In this document: positions 38,823 through 50,199 of the stretch, in pieces
How the letters are laid out: the number at the start of each line of letters is the position of its first letter
How positions within the stretch are numbered: the first letter of the stretch is position 1
NCBI GenBank assembly: GCA_950295325.1
Contig: OX485807.1
Location: 11,435,001 to 11,499,000, forward strand
DNA: 64,000 bases
Origin: Polytrichum commune
Taxonomy: Eukaryota; Streptophyta; Polytrichopsida; Polytrichales; Polytrichaceae
Direction: 5' to 3'
Translations under genes and position numbers: made by a program
Notes under the pieces: generated by a model
Databases searched by the model: none
Told to the model about the DNA's origin: nothing
What the model saw: the letters and a program-made list of their open reading frames with translations, nothing else

Positions 38823-38929
38823 GGCTCGGCCAGGCTCGGACACCGAGCCCACGGTCCAACTCTTCCCTTGTCCCTCTTCACTTACATGCTGGTCTGGGAC
38901 ACCTCCACCAGTGCCCGCTCTTTTCTAAC

Positions 38930-41085
38930 AATACAAGACAATTGGTTAATATATTCAATAAGTTTAGATGTTCGTCCCACCCACGAAACTTAATTTCACA
39001 TTGCTAAGTTTCAATCCACCATGTACGGTATGTAAGGTAGAGGGTGCTTAAACCAACACTTTAAGCTATTGCACATACATATGGCTATGTGGTTGATATA
39101 TAAAATATATATTCATATTAGCCTTTGGGCTAAACATAGGTATCAAGAAAGAAAAAATATTTTTAGTATCAATTGAATATTTGATGAATATTCAAAGTCA
39201 AAACTACTAGCTTCCTTATACCAATCCATAGGCCCCGTGTATGGCAACCTCGCATATGATGAGGACCCCCACCTTCATTGCCTAGAACCAACACAACATA
39301 GTTGGGTACTAGACCCAAACTACATCAAAGCCCAAGTAGCAATGGTATGCAAAGCCACATGGCTACCTTCATGATCCCTCCTGGTTCGCTTGCAAAACCA
39401 TCACCTTGCATCCCGGGAAATGACCCTTTTGTGCTTTGTGGGCCTACCTCCTTGACGTTGTGAATAGAATGACTTGAATAGGCATCGACAAGCCACCCTA
39501 ATCCCACCTTGAACCAACCCGAGATAGAGTGGAGCCCGTTACATACCCTACATGAAGGTCATGGAGGCCGCTATGAGGTGGCACCACTAATGGCACCTAA
39601 AACCGTCACTCCGTGGGCCCAAACACTCCTACACCGCCGGGTACGGTTCAAGGTTGTAGAGTGTTGGCAATTGGGAGGCGCTTATAGATGTTGGTTTTGG
39701 ATGGGGTGTTGGTTTTAGCACCCTCTACCTTAGTGTCACTGCACTATTTGTGAAGGGCCTAAACTAGATGCCTAGACGTCTCAATTGTTCATGTCCGCTA
39801 ATTGTCAAAATGATACTATTTGTCAACATAGGTCATTTCTCGAAGTGAAAATTTATTTACGTTATGACATTAAGTGTAGCAGATTGGAATACTTGAGATA
39901 ATAGTTTTGTAGACCGTTGTGTTACATACCCACGCACCTCATAACATTATTGAACATACTCATACCAATATATTAGCAAACACACTAATTGTGAAGTGTT
40001 GATCATTTGTGTGACCTAGCATACGCATGAAAATAAGGTAAGTGACACTACTACGCTTAAATCTCACCCTCACATTATTGTTTTGAGTGTTTGCTCAAAA
40101 GATGTTACTTCCCTCTCAAATGTCAATTCATTTAAATCTCACAATATCTAACAACTCGCAAAGAATTGAGAAATAAGAGATAGATATCACTTCTTGAGTT
40201 TTAAAATTATTGTATATGTATTGAGAAAAATGTTTTGAAGAAGGTGAGATACAAGATAAGCTCAAGTGTTGTTGACACTCAATCTTAAGATAATTTCGTT
40301 GCTATGGAAAGAGGTATGTTTTCTATTTTTAAAGTACTTTTCCATTCTTACTCAAATATATTTTCCATTTGATGTTTATATTCTTTCTCTCTAAATATTA
40401 TTTTATTTCTAATATTCCTAAATGAGATTTTTTTCTCAAACGGTTACAACCGTTAAACCTTTTGGATGTTCATAATCATAATTCTATTTTTATCTTTACT
40501 TTGGCTATATCTTCTACAATCCATATAAGTATAACATGATTGGTAGTTACCAATCCTCAAGGTATAGGTGAGATGGTTAAAAAAAATTGACTTGGCAAAA
40601 ATACCTTATTTGTATACTAATTATTAGTTCTATATCATGGTTCGTTTATGACCTAAATTATACGCATAATTTACTCTTCAAATTTTGACATAATTTTATT
40701 TGCTCATCAAAGAGATTTCCACATTAATGCCTATCTTTACCCCATTACCGTGGGTTGCTTAACCTATAATTGTGCATCTTCTTCCTAATGCCGTGGCTGA
40801 GTGTCCAAAACCATGGCAACTACTAGTTCCTCTGTTGCTCCATACACGTGAGTTCCTTCTGTTGTCAACAATCACTCCACCTTCACTTCGCCTTCGCCAT
40901 CAACTCTCACCTTAGGCTCTTTAGCTCTTTGCCTCTTTTCACTTTGGCTATGGGTTGATGACGATTTGCTTCTGTTTTGCCCGTTGTTGGTAGCTTGCTT
41001 CTAATTGATGGTGCTTTGCATTCTAGTGTGTATACTTGGATTTTGAGTAAGTTATCTATATTTTACCCCCTCCCCAGGTTGAAAA
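38930..41085. other. Intergenic DNA, no gene recognised
   Basis: AT-rich, with no frame above about 80 codons that shows a motif. The upstream flank of S7 ends here. Confidence 0.5.
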
Positions 41086-41437
41086 CCCAGATCTCCTCAA
41101 GTCCTCCGTGTGAAAGCGCATCCCAAAAGCAGAACCGAAGAATAGAATCATGGATTAGGACCTATTACTCAACGTCAAGCAAGAGTCAAATTTACACCTT
41201 TGCACCCAAATCCACTCATTAACGTGACTTGGAAGTGCGTAATTTTTTTATTGTGTGTGAGGAAAATCTCCATACACTTCCTAATTTAAACAGATTTACA
41301 TGCATTTACCTCCCAAGGTATCATACCATGGTTCACTACGACAACGAGCACGGTGCCCTCAAAGTTGAAGCAGTGTAGAGTTGCACTATCAACATGCACA
41401 TATCCACCAGAGGTTTGTCAACAAATGTAGCGTCTCA
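41086..41437. repeat. Dispersed repeat G, copy 2
   Basis: Collinear with 34,868-35,226 at roughly 80% identity by eye, and in the same orientation. Similarity begins near AACCCAG, before the TGAAAGCGCATCCC block, and ends TGTAGCGTCTCA. A poly-C run follows at about 41,445. Confidence 0.8.
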
Positions 41438-41931
41438 TTAATCACCCCCCCCTCCACCGTATGACGTCACGCCAATGCCCAACAAAGTCTACCCAAAATC
41501 GAGGAATTTTGGAGACTTTGGGTAGCTTGTTCTTTTTGAATTGCCCGCTTCCCTTGCTCCCGTTGACAGCGTTCCCAACCCTCTATTGACGGCGTTCCCA
41601 AGCCTCCATCGATGACAATTCAGTTTTGTAGCAATGTCGTTCATCAACGAAATGTGTGTTGTGTTGCAAGACTGAGCTTGTCCTACACAACCAAAACTTG
41701 TCCTGTCGGGAAATGCGGATCTAGAAAGTATTGACCTAGGGTACATGGTTGGAGGCTCAACGGTTTAGGGTTTGGGGGCACTGGCTGGGGCCTTGCCTTG
41801 GAAGTGTTTGGTTTTGTGTTGCTGTGTTTTTTGAGTTAGGATTTGTTTGTTTTTGACATCTTGTTTAGGTACTATGGTTGCAATTTGTGGTGTAGGCTGC
41901 AGGGAAACTTAGGATTTGTTGTTCTATTGTA

Positions 41932-42372
41932 GTGTTCTATGTCCCATTTGCTTCAACATCTGTAGTCCATTGTTTGAAGGGTTTCACTTCCTACGTCAGT
42001 GAACAAAGTTTTGGAGGCTATTCTAAAGCCCTGCCAATCTTTTTCTTTCCTATCGTACTTACAATGGTAGGGAGGAATCATGTGTATATAGATCTCATAG
42101 CTGATATCAGTGGGTGCTCTCACAGGAGACACAATGCTCCTCAAACCCAAGTTGTTTCTTGCACTGCACGAACAGGTAGACCAAGGCAAATGCATGCTCA
42201 GGGTAGCTCATATGTGGACCTCATTGTGGAAGCGAAACTTGATCCCGAAGATCCTCCGTACGACCTTGATAGAGAGCGAGTACTTTTGGAAGAAATGAGG
42301 GGGATGTTGCAGAACCCCCCACCAGGACCATTCAGGAAAGAGGACATATTGTGGAGGCCTCTCCTTACATAG
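41932..42372 (+). CDS. Unrecognised ORF upstream of the MULE core
   Basis: An open frame of 146 codons. Its second half (from about codon 44, MVGRNHVYIDLI) is acidic and Pro-rich and looks protein-like: SYVDLIVEAKLDPEDPPYDL, then RERVLLEEMRGML. It may be the N-terminal exon of the decayed MULE gene that follows on the same strand. I do not recognise a domain. No function is proposed. Confidence 0.4.
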   Translation: MFYVPFASTSVVHCLKGFTSYVSEQSFGGYSKALPIFFFPIVLTMVGRNHVYIDLIADISGCSHRRHNAPQTQVVSCTARTGRPRQMHAQGSSYVDLIVEAKLDPEDPPYDLDRERVLLEEMRGMLQNPPPGPFRKEDILWRPLLT

Positions 42373-42880
42373 GGTGGCGCCCAACGTAGGTTAAATGATT
42401 TGGTTGTCATTCTTTGGGAGAGGTTACATGACTTTGTTGATGGAGAGAACATCAACCCATAGTTTCCATGTAGATTCACAAAGGAGACGTTGGAAAGAAA
42501 CCCCCTAGGCTCTGTAAAGCTCATGCATCCTAGTACATGCAGTGTCAAAATCAAGTACTTATCTGCAACTGAACTCCTTGATTTGCCATTGGGGTGATCA
42601 ACCTTGTAAGTTGCGTCTCCTATGGGTTCTATAATCTTTGAAAGACTGTTATACTATGGAGGATAGTGTGGACGAGGGATTTTGTTGTCCTGCACTATTG
42701 CTGCAATACTAATCTTTTAAATTGTCTCATTTTATTCGCATATATCACTGCAATTTTGGACCAGAGGACCATTCCAATGTCTATGTTTCATATTTACAGT
42801 TGATTCCGAATGCAGCCTAGAGGAGAAGGAAGGGAAATCAAGAGAAATCGTCATTTGCAAAGGAAAAAAGAGGGAAGAAA

Positions 42881-44624
42881 ATGGTGCCAGAGTATGATGA
42901 TTTCAGGCAACACAAGAAGGCAAGACACATGGGCAAGAGAATGGGAAAATTTGAATTTGGGACGTCCATCAAGAGAGGTTGGCAGAGACACTTCTATGCC
43001 AAGCAGGTGTATATGGATAACTCTCTGTGCCAGCTAATATATAGAGAGACAACACATGCAAACAAGAACGGTGATAGATGCCATGGTGTCAACGTTGCGG
43101 GGTTTCGGCATGCGTTGGGCACAACCTTGTCTGCACAAAAGAAAAATGAGTTAAACAACCTTCTATGGTAGGGCTATACTGCCACCTAGGTCATGCAACA
43201 ACACAAAGAACAGGTCTGTGACATGGTTTTGAAGAATGCACCTGTTACATGGGACACCTTTGTCATGCCCCATGATGTCCAAAATCAGGCTAATCAGATG
43301 GCAACAAACTTATGGAAGAGACACCCAAATGAAACAATGAGTGTTCGCAGGTGGAAGGAGGCTAATGAGGACCTAGTCTTCAAGTACCAGGAGCATGGAC
43401 AATTGAACATCAACGCCACATAGCAGGACCACAACCCATTCACAATTGGTATTCAGAAAGACTAGCAATTCAAGCAAATGATGAAGTACGGCCATGGAGA
43501 TGCACTTGCAATGGATGCCACGTTTGGAACCAACGATACAAGGGTAAGAGCTTCCCATTGAAGTTGGAATTATGACATTTTTCATGATAATGTTGCATGA
43601 CTACCTGTGTTGAAACATGTCATGCATGACTTATTTGCAGTACCCTTTGTACACTATAATGGTGTTTGATGAATGGCAAAATGGGATTCTAGTAGCGTGG
43701 TTCATCACGTCTAGTTCAATAGAAGAAGACCTCACTCCTATCTTGACAGCATTGAAGGACAAAATGGTTGCAGCCATGCCTACCTGGAAGCCGTCTTCTA
43801 TCATAGTTGACAACGCCCAAGCAGAGATTAATGCTCTACAGTAGGTTCTAAACCCCACCTCAATACAAACCTGTGTGTTTACCAAGAAACTAAAGTGGTC
43901 AAGTCATTAATTCAAGTCTTCCAATCTATCTTGTAGGAAGGTTTGGCCAGATTCACAAATTTTGCTATGTTTTTGGCACGTACACAAGGCTTGGCTGGAG
44001 AATGCTTCAAGAAAGATATCAAGGATTGAAGACCGTGCTTCTATTCTTTGTGAAGTCGGTAACATCATGTATGGGGTTGGATTTTGTCATGGCGATGATC
44101 CTATTCAGTGGGCACAGTCCCAACTGGATGACATTAGGGCAAGAAGACCAGAGGTTGCTCGATTCATGAACTACATGGACAACAAGTGGCGGAAGAAGAT
44201 CGTAATGTGGTGTATTGCAACTCGGAATCTTTGTCTTGCAGGACATAATACAAATGTTGGAATAGAGTCGTACCATGCAAACTTGAAGACAATCATGTTC
44301 TTAGAGAAACATCGTCTGGTTGGACGTGGATTAGACTGGTGCATTGATAGTCTCATCAAGAAAGTACATAGTCACTACTCGTACCACTGTGTTCTAAAGG
44401 GGAATGGCTTCATTCGGAACATTAGCCAGGAGGTAATCATTGCAAGTGCCATACAAGAGGCATTTGGAATTCCAGATGATCATGTATACTTATATCCAGA
44501 TGGTGACGATGTAGCATTGGTCATGTCTGTTGATGACAAACCCCATGTATGGACCGGGACGAAGTTATTTTGCGAGCATAGAGCAGTGAGCGGTAAATTC
44601 CGAGATATTTTGATTAAAATGTAA
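42881..44624 (+). pseudogene. MULE-type transposase core, decayed by amber codons
   Basis: The exons are 42,881-43,543, 43,641-43,840 and 43,937-44,624, joined by GT-AG introns in matching phase. The DDE core can be followed: first Asp in AMDATFGTND, second Asp in SSIIVDNAQAE, then LCFWHVHKAW, and the Glu in VGIESYHANLK. This is the layout of Mutator-like transposases. Exon 1 has four in-frame stops, all TAG (43,169; 43,187; 43,421; 43,463), so no full protein can be made. Exons 2 and 3 remain open. The usual C-terminal SWIM zinc finger is absent: the frame ends at 44,624 after FRDILIKM. A SWIM protein lies next door on the opposite strand. Confidence 0.85.
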
Positions 44625-44639
44625 TTTTAAGTAGCAAGT

Positions 44640-45011
44640 TTAGGGTATTTTTGGACTAAATGTATTTTTAGTAATTTTTCTTCTAAACATAGTAAAAATT
44701 GGGACCTATGACCGTGGACAATTAAGGGCTCTGATACAGGAAAAATGTAATTATATCAGTGAAAAATCTGGTAAATGTGGTAAATTGAACATTTGGAACT
44801 AATATCAGTAATAAATAACTTATTGTCTCAAGTCAAAGACGTACTGTTTTAGTATAATGAGAATTAGTGGTACTCTAAAAGGGTCATGCAACTTTGGAAC
44901 AGAGAAATACATGTGGTGCGTCAAATGTCTTGTAGTGGCCCTTTTAATCTCACTACATCATGATTATAACAAATCTTGCATACATATGTTTCTTTAAAGA
45001 AACAAAAAACT
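44640..45011. other. Short spacer between convergent transposon ORFs
   Basis: AT-rich sequence of 370 bp without a gene. It presumably contains both 3' ends. Confidence 0.5.
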
Positions 45012-46163
45012 CTAAGAGTCAAGGTACTTCAGTAAACCACCCTCCAAAACTCGTTTCACTTTGTTGAAGCTAAAACTAGCTGCATGAATGAACGTGTATA
45101 ATTTTGAGTCCAAACCACAGACTACAGTAAACAAATAATACAAATGCTTACAGTTGGCCCATTGACCCCGTTTTCCAATTGCTTTAGTCGCCATCTCCTT
45201 GAAGTTAGGACAAGTGCATGCTGGCAGCTGCGAAATAGTCAAGTAGTATTGCTGAACCTTTGGGGGCGTGCCGGAATCCAATGAGACGATGCATCCTAAG
45301 GCAGGGGCTGGAAGCATGCACAATTTGTGCACTTTTGCTTTTAGTGATAGGGCTGAGGCACAATTATTGGCGTGTTTTGTTGACGGGGCCTTCTTGTTGC
45401 ACCGAATCAACTTCTCTGAATGCCGGGTGGGAAACTCATCCGGATATGCGGGAGTCGTGTAGCTTGCTAAGTCCAAAGGTAACGGGTGGTCCTGAAAAAG
45501 TCTGGAAGGTGTCATCTCCTTCCGCTGGGGCAATCTAAATCCTGCGTTTTCTAAAGAGAGGATCTCTTTGCAGGTTAAGTTGGTCCCCAACTTAACTGGC
45601 CATACCTCCGGAACATTCGGGACTAAGACCACCCAATTCCTTTTTGTGCCCTTAACGCATCTCTCAATGTCGTCACTGCAGAAAAAGAAGTCTCGAGGGT
45701 CCAATCTCTTCTTCCGATAGTTCTCCATGAGGCCCGAGTAGGTAGGTGCAGTGGTGCTCTTCCCGTTTTGTACAATCCGAGCGACGCACTTCTTCTTGGT
45801 GATTGTTTGTAGAGCAAAGCAAGCCTTCGCAAATGTCTTAGGCAGTCGTGCGATGTGCCACTGGGCAGGGTTGCATAATGTCTCCTCAATCGCGGTGACG
45901 TGGTACCGATCCAGCTGCTGCGGAGCGTCGTGTGTTGGAAGTTGCGGTTGCTCTTCATATGTAGTTGTGGGAGAATATGGAGTTGTCATAGGAGGTGGAG
46001 AATCGTTCAGTCGGGCAGATCTGGTTTGGACCAGTGTTGAACGGGTATCTGTCCCGCACACGGGTCTGTAAAAGGGTATGTACACTGGTTTGTGATACCA
46101 GCTTGAACTACCAAGCAGTGTGCAAATACCAAGTTCATACCCGGGCCCTGGATTCACTGCCAA
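45012..46163 (-). CDS. SWIM zinc-finger protein of a MULE-type transposon, single exon
   Basis: An uninterrupted 383-codon frame. Near the C-terminus, CTCPNFKEM followed by WANCKHLYYLF gives the SWIM pattern CxC...CxH (Cys-316, Cys-318, Cys-338, His-340), then an IHAASFSFNKV stretch. The middle has RDFFFCSDDIERC, RNWVVLVP and a WPVKLGTNLT block. As far as I recall, these occur in C-terminal parts of large plant MULE proteins. The first ~75 residues are Pro/Thr-rich and less convincing, so the true start may be a later Met (Met-59). The ORF converges on the MULE core at 42.9-44.6 kb. That it is open while the neighbour is full of stops suggests different ages or selection. Confidence 0.75.
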   Translation of the reverse strand: MAVNPGPGYELGICTLLGSSSWYHKPVYIPFYRPVCGTDTRSTLVQTRSARLNDSPPPMTTPYSPTTTYEEQPQLPTHDAPQQLDRYHVTAIEETLCNPAQWHIARLPKTFAKACFALQTITKKKCVARIVQNGKSTTAPTYSGLMENYRKKRLDPRDFFFCSDDIERCVKGTKRNWVVLVPNVPEVWPVKLGTNLTCKEILSLENAGFRLPQRKEMTPSRLFQDHPLPLDLASYTTPAYPDEFPTRHSEKLIRCNKKAPSTKHANNCASALSLKAKVHKLCMLPAPALGCIVSLDSGTPPKVQQYYLTISQLPACTCPNFKEMATKAIGKRGQWANCKHLYYLFTVVCGLDSKLYTFIHAASFSFNKVKRVLEGGLLKYLDS

Positions 46164-46508
46164 CCCTAAACCTGGTCACTAACCCGTACCTTGCTCAACG
46201 ATGAGCTTGGAAACCCTTAAACATGCACGTCTTTGTTCATTATGCCTGCTTCTGGCGATGTACTGGTTTGTTGTGTGCACAGCGTACTACAGGTAGTGGA
46301 GCTTTGTTGTTGGGGTTAAGCTAGCAATGTTGATTAATGTGGGAGAGAGGGTGTTGCACCTTCAAGAAGAGGTAATTCCGTTTTGTCTTTGCTTGAAGCA
46401 CCAACTTCATATAACAACTAGGGTTTGTGTTTGCTAAACAAGTTTAGTGATTATGGGTTAGGATTTAGGAGATTGCTTAGGGTGTTTAAGGGAGTGAGAT
46501 TTGTCGCC
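46164..46508. other. Spacer before the hAT gene
   Basis: 345 bp with no gene of its own. It should hold the start regions of the two divergent genes (SWIM ORF to the left, hAT to the right). Confidence 0.4.
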
Positions 46509-48337
46509 ATGGAGTCTGTAGCAACGATTCAACTTTTGTCTGACGATGAGGGTGTTTGTGCTCATGAAGAGACAGTTGCGATTGGCAACGTGAGTCACTC
46601 TTGCGGAGGTACCGAGGGAGAGACGCACACTGAAGCAACATGTTCAATTGTTCAGCGTTTTGTGGAAACCAATGCTCTCATCAAAGAGGCAGTTGCTGCA
46701 GAGGAAGAAGTTGTTTGGCAAGGTCAGTCAGTCACTTTGAAGACTTCAATGTCGTCTTTTGTGCACCTCTTTCGTTGGGGTTGAGTCACATTTCTCGTGA
46801 ATATGAGAGAGAGAGAGGAAGCTCGCCGAGATTGGAAAGCAAATCTCAGCCGATCTGAGTGAAAAGTGACACGCTTAGGGTAGGCTCGACTTGTTTGATG
46901 TATGGTTTGAAAGTGATGATGCATGCATGAATTAAGTTAAGCTAGGATGTATCCGAAGTAAATAATTCTTCCTCTGCTGCACTAGGCTAGAGATGAAGGC
47001 GATATTGGGCGGGCCTTATTCGGTTACTTTTCTTATTCAGACACTTATATGATTAAATACTTTCATGATTAGATGTTGATCTAAGAACAGATACACAAGT
47101 TTCTGATCTGGTTTTTATTTCCAATCTTGCGAGAGAAACTTTCTGCGAACCAGAAATTGTGGATGCCGCACCATCGAAACTCATCGGTGTGGGCGTTTTA
47201 CCTGCTCAAAGACGATATAGTGCAAAACTTTGACACAAGCAAGCCGCAGATGTTGCGATGCGTGGTGTGTCACCCAAGTCTTGCTGCGAGCAGCACAAGT
47301 CACACAGCGCCTCCGTCGAAGAATACTCGGAACCGTGTGGGAATTCTGAAGTACACTGTGGAGCATGGACTCTCTTCAATGAAGAAGCATGTGGAGCGAG
47401 ACCATCAGCAAGAGTTTGTACGGTACTCAAAACATGCAAAGGAGATTGAAGATGCAGCCCGTGATGAGCGGCAGAAGGGCAAGAAACGTAAGTCTCTGCC
47501 ACCCTCGTCAATAACATAATTTTTTTCTTCCACTCGGCCATACAAGAAGTGTGACACCATGCAAATCCATTTCATCGAGGATTTAGTTTTGTTGATTGCG
47601 AAAGGGAACGTTCCATTGTCGATGGTCGAGAACCCATGGCTTCGGCGTCTGGTGCTGCGATGTGATGCACGAGTGGTGTTTCCTACTCGCAACCAGCTAT
47701 CAAAGGAGCACATTCCCCAGTTGTTAGCAACAACAATGGAGCGCTACGTGTACCCAGTCATCAACAACTGTGACACTGTAACTGTAACTTTCGACCTTTG
47801 GATGTCCAGGGCTGGTTACGATACTTTTGCAGCTGTTGTGAATTTTGTGGACAAATCATGGGTGCCGCAACATGTGACCATGGGCCTTTTTGATGCTCCT
47901 ACGACCTCAAGGATAGCCTTGGCCGAAATTGTGAAGCCATTACTGGAGCAATTCAAGTTGCAGACTAAGGTAATTGCATATGTCAAAGATGAAGGCTCTA
48001 ATCTGAAGACTTTGGAAAGAGCCTTGTCTGCCAATATTTCATGTGATGTACTTGGGTTACAGGATCCATATGCAAGTGTGTGTTTTGGACATGTAATGAG
48101 CAAAGCTGCTCAATATGCAACCACTGAAGACAAAGTGTGCATGAAGATGAAGGAGGTGAGCCTTAAAGATGCTCAAGCAGCTTTTCAAAAGACCATCACG
48201 TGGACTAAAAAGTCCACCAAAGGAAAGCATGAATGGGATGCTGCATGCATCGAGGCTGGATTGCCAATAAGGCGGCTGAAGACACCTGTGAAAACCAGGT
48301 TTGCGTCAAAAGTGGTGCTCTTCCAAGAAACCTTGAG
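46509..48337 (+). pseudogene. BED/hAT-type transposase, truncated
   Basis: Exons proposed: 46,509-46,722 (acidic N-terminus MESVATIQLL), one from about 47,127 to 47,487, and one from about 47,547 to 48,337. The second holds a BED zinc finger: SSVWAFYLL, CVVCH, then KKHVERDH. The third holds the hAT catalytic start with VTFDLWMSRAGYD (first Asp) and YVKDEGSNL (second Asp), and ends at a good donor (TTGAG/GTATGC). No W-block Glu or C-terminal hATC dimerisation domain follows: a CACTA element begins 332 bp downstream. The join between the second and third exons does not keep frame at the best splice sites, so there is either a frameshift or another splice choice. It is probably inactive. Confidence 0.8.
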
Positions 48338-48689
48338 GTATGCATGCCTATGAAATTGTTGTTGATGTCTTGGGAATTGGGATGAGCATCTTCGTAGTGG
48401 GAATAAGAATCTGTTATGTTAGCACAGGTAAAATTGCATCCCATTTAGGTACCATATATCACTTATTTCTAGAAAATCTGTCATGCTCAAAGAATTAGTT
48501 CTCTAGAAAGTGAGCCTCTTGAATGCTTGAAATGAAAGTCTCCGCTGGGGTTAAAATTAAGGGCACAATTGCAAAGATTCACAACAACGCATAGGGTGAG
48601 ATTGTTTGTGAAAAGCACAGTAAATTGTTTGTGAACAACACACAGTAAATTGTTTGTGAGAGATGTTAGCACTACAAGAAAACCAGCCC

Positions 48690-49560
48690 AATGTGACTAG
48701 GTTTTATGACTACAATACAGCATAAACCAAAATGTGACTAGCACTGTTTGTAGTCATTTTGAGTTAGTCGCTTCGGACAATCTGACTAGGGGTCATATCG
48801 GACACTTCTTGTTCCCAATGTTGCGTTCCCACAGTGTTTTGGGACCTCAAAACGGGACCTGCAGTGAGACTTGGACCATATGACTCTATATAGTCATACC
48901 TCTATGACTATATGTAGTCATCTATATGCAAATAGGGTCTGTTTGGCATGACTATGTGTAGTGAGGTATGTGTCAATACATGACTAGTTCCATCACTACG
49001 CATAGTAGTAAAATGGTGACTGTTTGTAGTCATACATTGAGTTGGGAGCATACGACTCTTTGAAGTCACATCTATTTGACACCCCATAGTCACAAATGTT
49101 GAAATAGCTTCGTGGTGATATGACAAATTGTAGTGAGGTATCAGTCAATACATGACTGGTTTTATCACTACGAACAGTAGTGAGATGATGACTGAAATGC
49201 GTCATAAATTGAGTTGGGATAATAAGACTCTTTGAAGTCGCATCTATTGGACTACACATAGTCACGAATACTGAAATGACTTCTGAATGCTATGACTAAT
49301 TGTAGTGAAATATTGGTCTCCAGTACTGAAATCATGAGATGGGCATGACTAATTATAGTGAGGGTTTAGAGAATATAGCAATGGTTTGATCACTATGCAT
49401 AGTGATTTGATTGTGACTGTATTACATCATACACACCTGAGAGAATACGACACTGTAAAGTCAAATGTGCGTCACTACACATAGTCACCCATATCATCTG
49501 ATGACTGCATGGAGTCCTTGTATACTCGTTTCTTTCACTACTGGGAGTCAAAGTTCAATA
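48690..49560. repeat. Subterminal array of short imperfect palindromes
   Basis: About twenty units of the type TGACTA-N(5-9)-TAGTCA (variants GACTCT...AGTCA and CACTACGCATAGT) are spaced 30-50 bp apart. Larger blocks are repeated within the array, for example the segment from ACATGACTAG to TAGTGAGG occurs at about 48,945-49,020 and 49,118-49,200. Arrays like this bind the TNPA-type protein in En/Spm elements. Confidence 0.85.
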
Positions 49561-50199
49561 TTAAATCGGAAGCATCTGTCTAGGACTTGATTGTCCTTAG
49601 TTTAGTGCAAACGTATGCCATGCAGTCGAATCTGCCATTCTTACGGTGCATAGTCATAGATTTTAGTTTCAGATTAGTGGGATAATGAGACATCAAGACT
49701 ATTACAAGTCAACCGTGCGGTTGTGAGCACTGCGTCAGGTCATGCAAATGATTTGAACACATTTCATTGAAAGAGAAAATTTCATAGCTGAAACATGATG
49801 CTCTGCAACTGGAACTCCATCACTCTAAACTGCTTGGGAGAAGGACATATCAATGTCCATGAACTCTGTGGGCCACATTATAAAGTGCCCTACTGCTTGT
49901 CCTACCAAGGTCACGGGTGGATCATCTAGATCTATGGGTGCAAACAAACTGTAGTCATCATCTAGGCTTTTCAACACTTCTACAGACACACATCCTGCAA
50001 TTATGGTTCTCCCGTGTAGAGAAGCACCAGCTACATTCTGCACTTTCCCGAGTGCCACAACTTTATCCTCCTCCCCTTCTTGAATTCCCTTGAGTCTCAC
50101 ATGGTCACCCTTCTTGAACTCCGGGTCCTCACCTTCTTCTGCAACCTATAATAATAATAACAACACAAAACAAGCATCAGTTGGGACTCAATTGCTGTT

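Noticed and set aside
43169-43465. Reassigned TAG codon or programmed readthrough in the MULE exon
   Set aside because: The kinase gene uses TAG as its terminal stop and S7 ends in TAA, with no internal TAG in either, so the code is standard. Decay of a silenced transposon is simpler.
48690-49560. Regularly spaced short palindromes resembling a CRISPR array
   Set aside because: The units vary in sequence and length, the spacers are not unique inserts of constant size, and the array sits directly behind a CACTA terminus in plant DNA. Subterminal repeats explain it.
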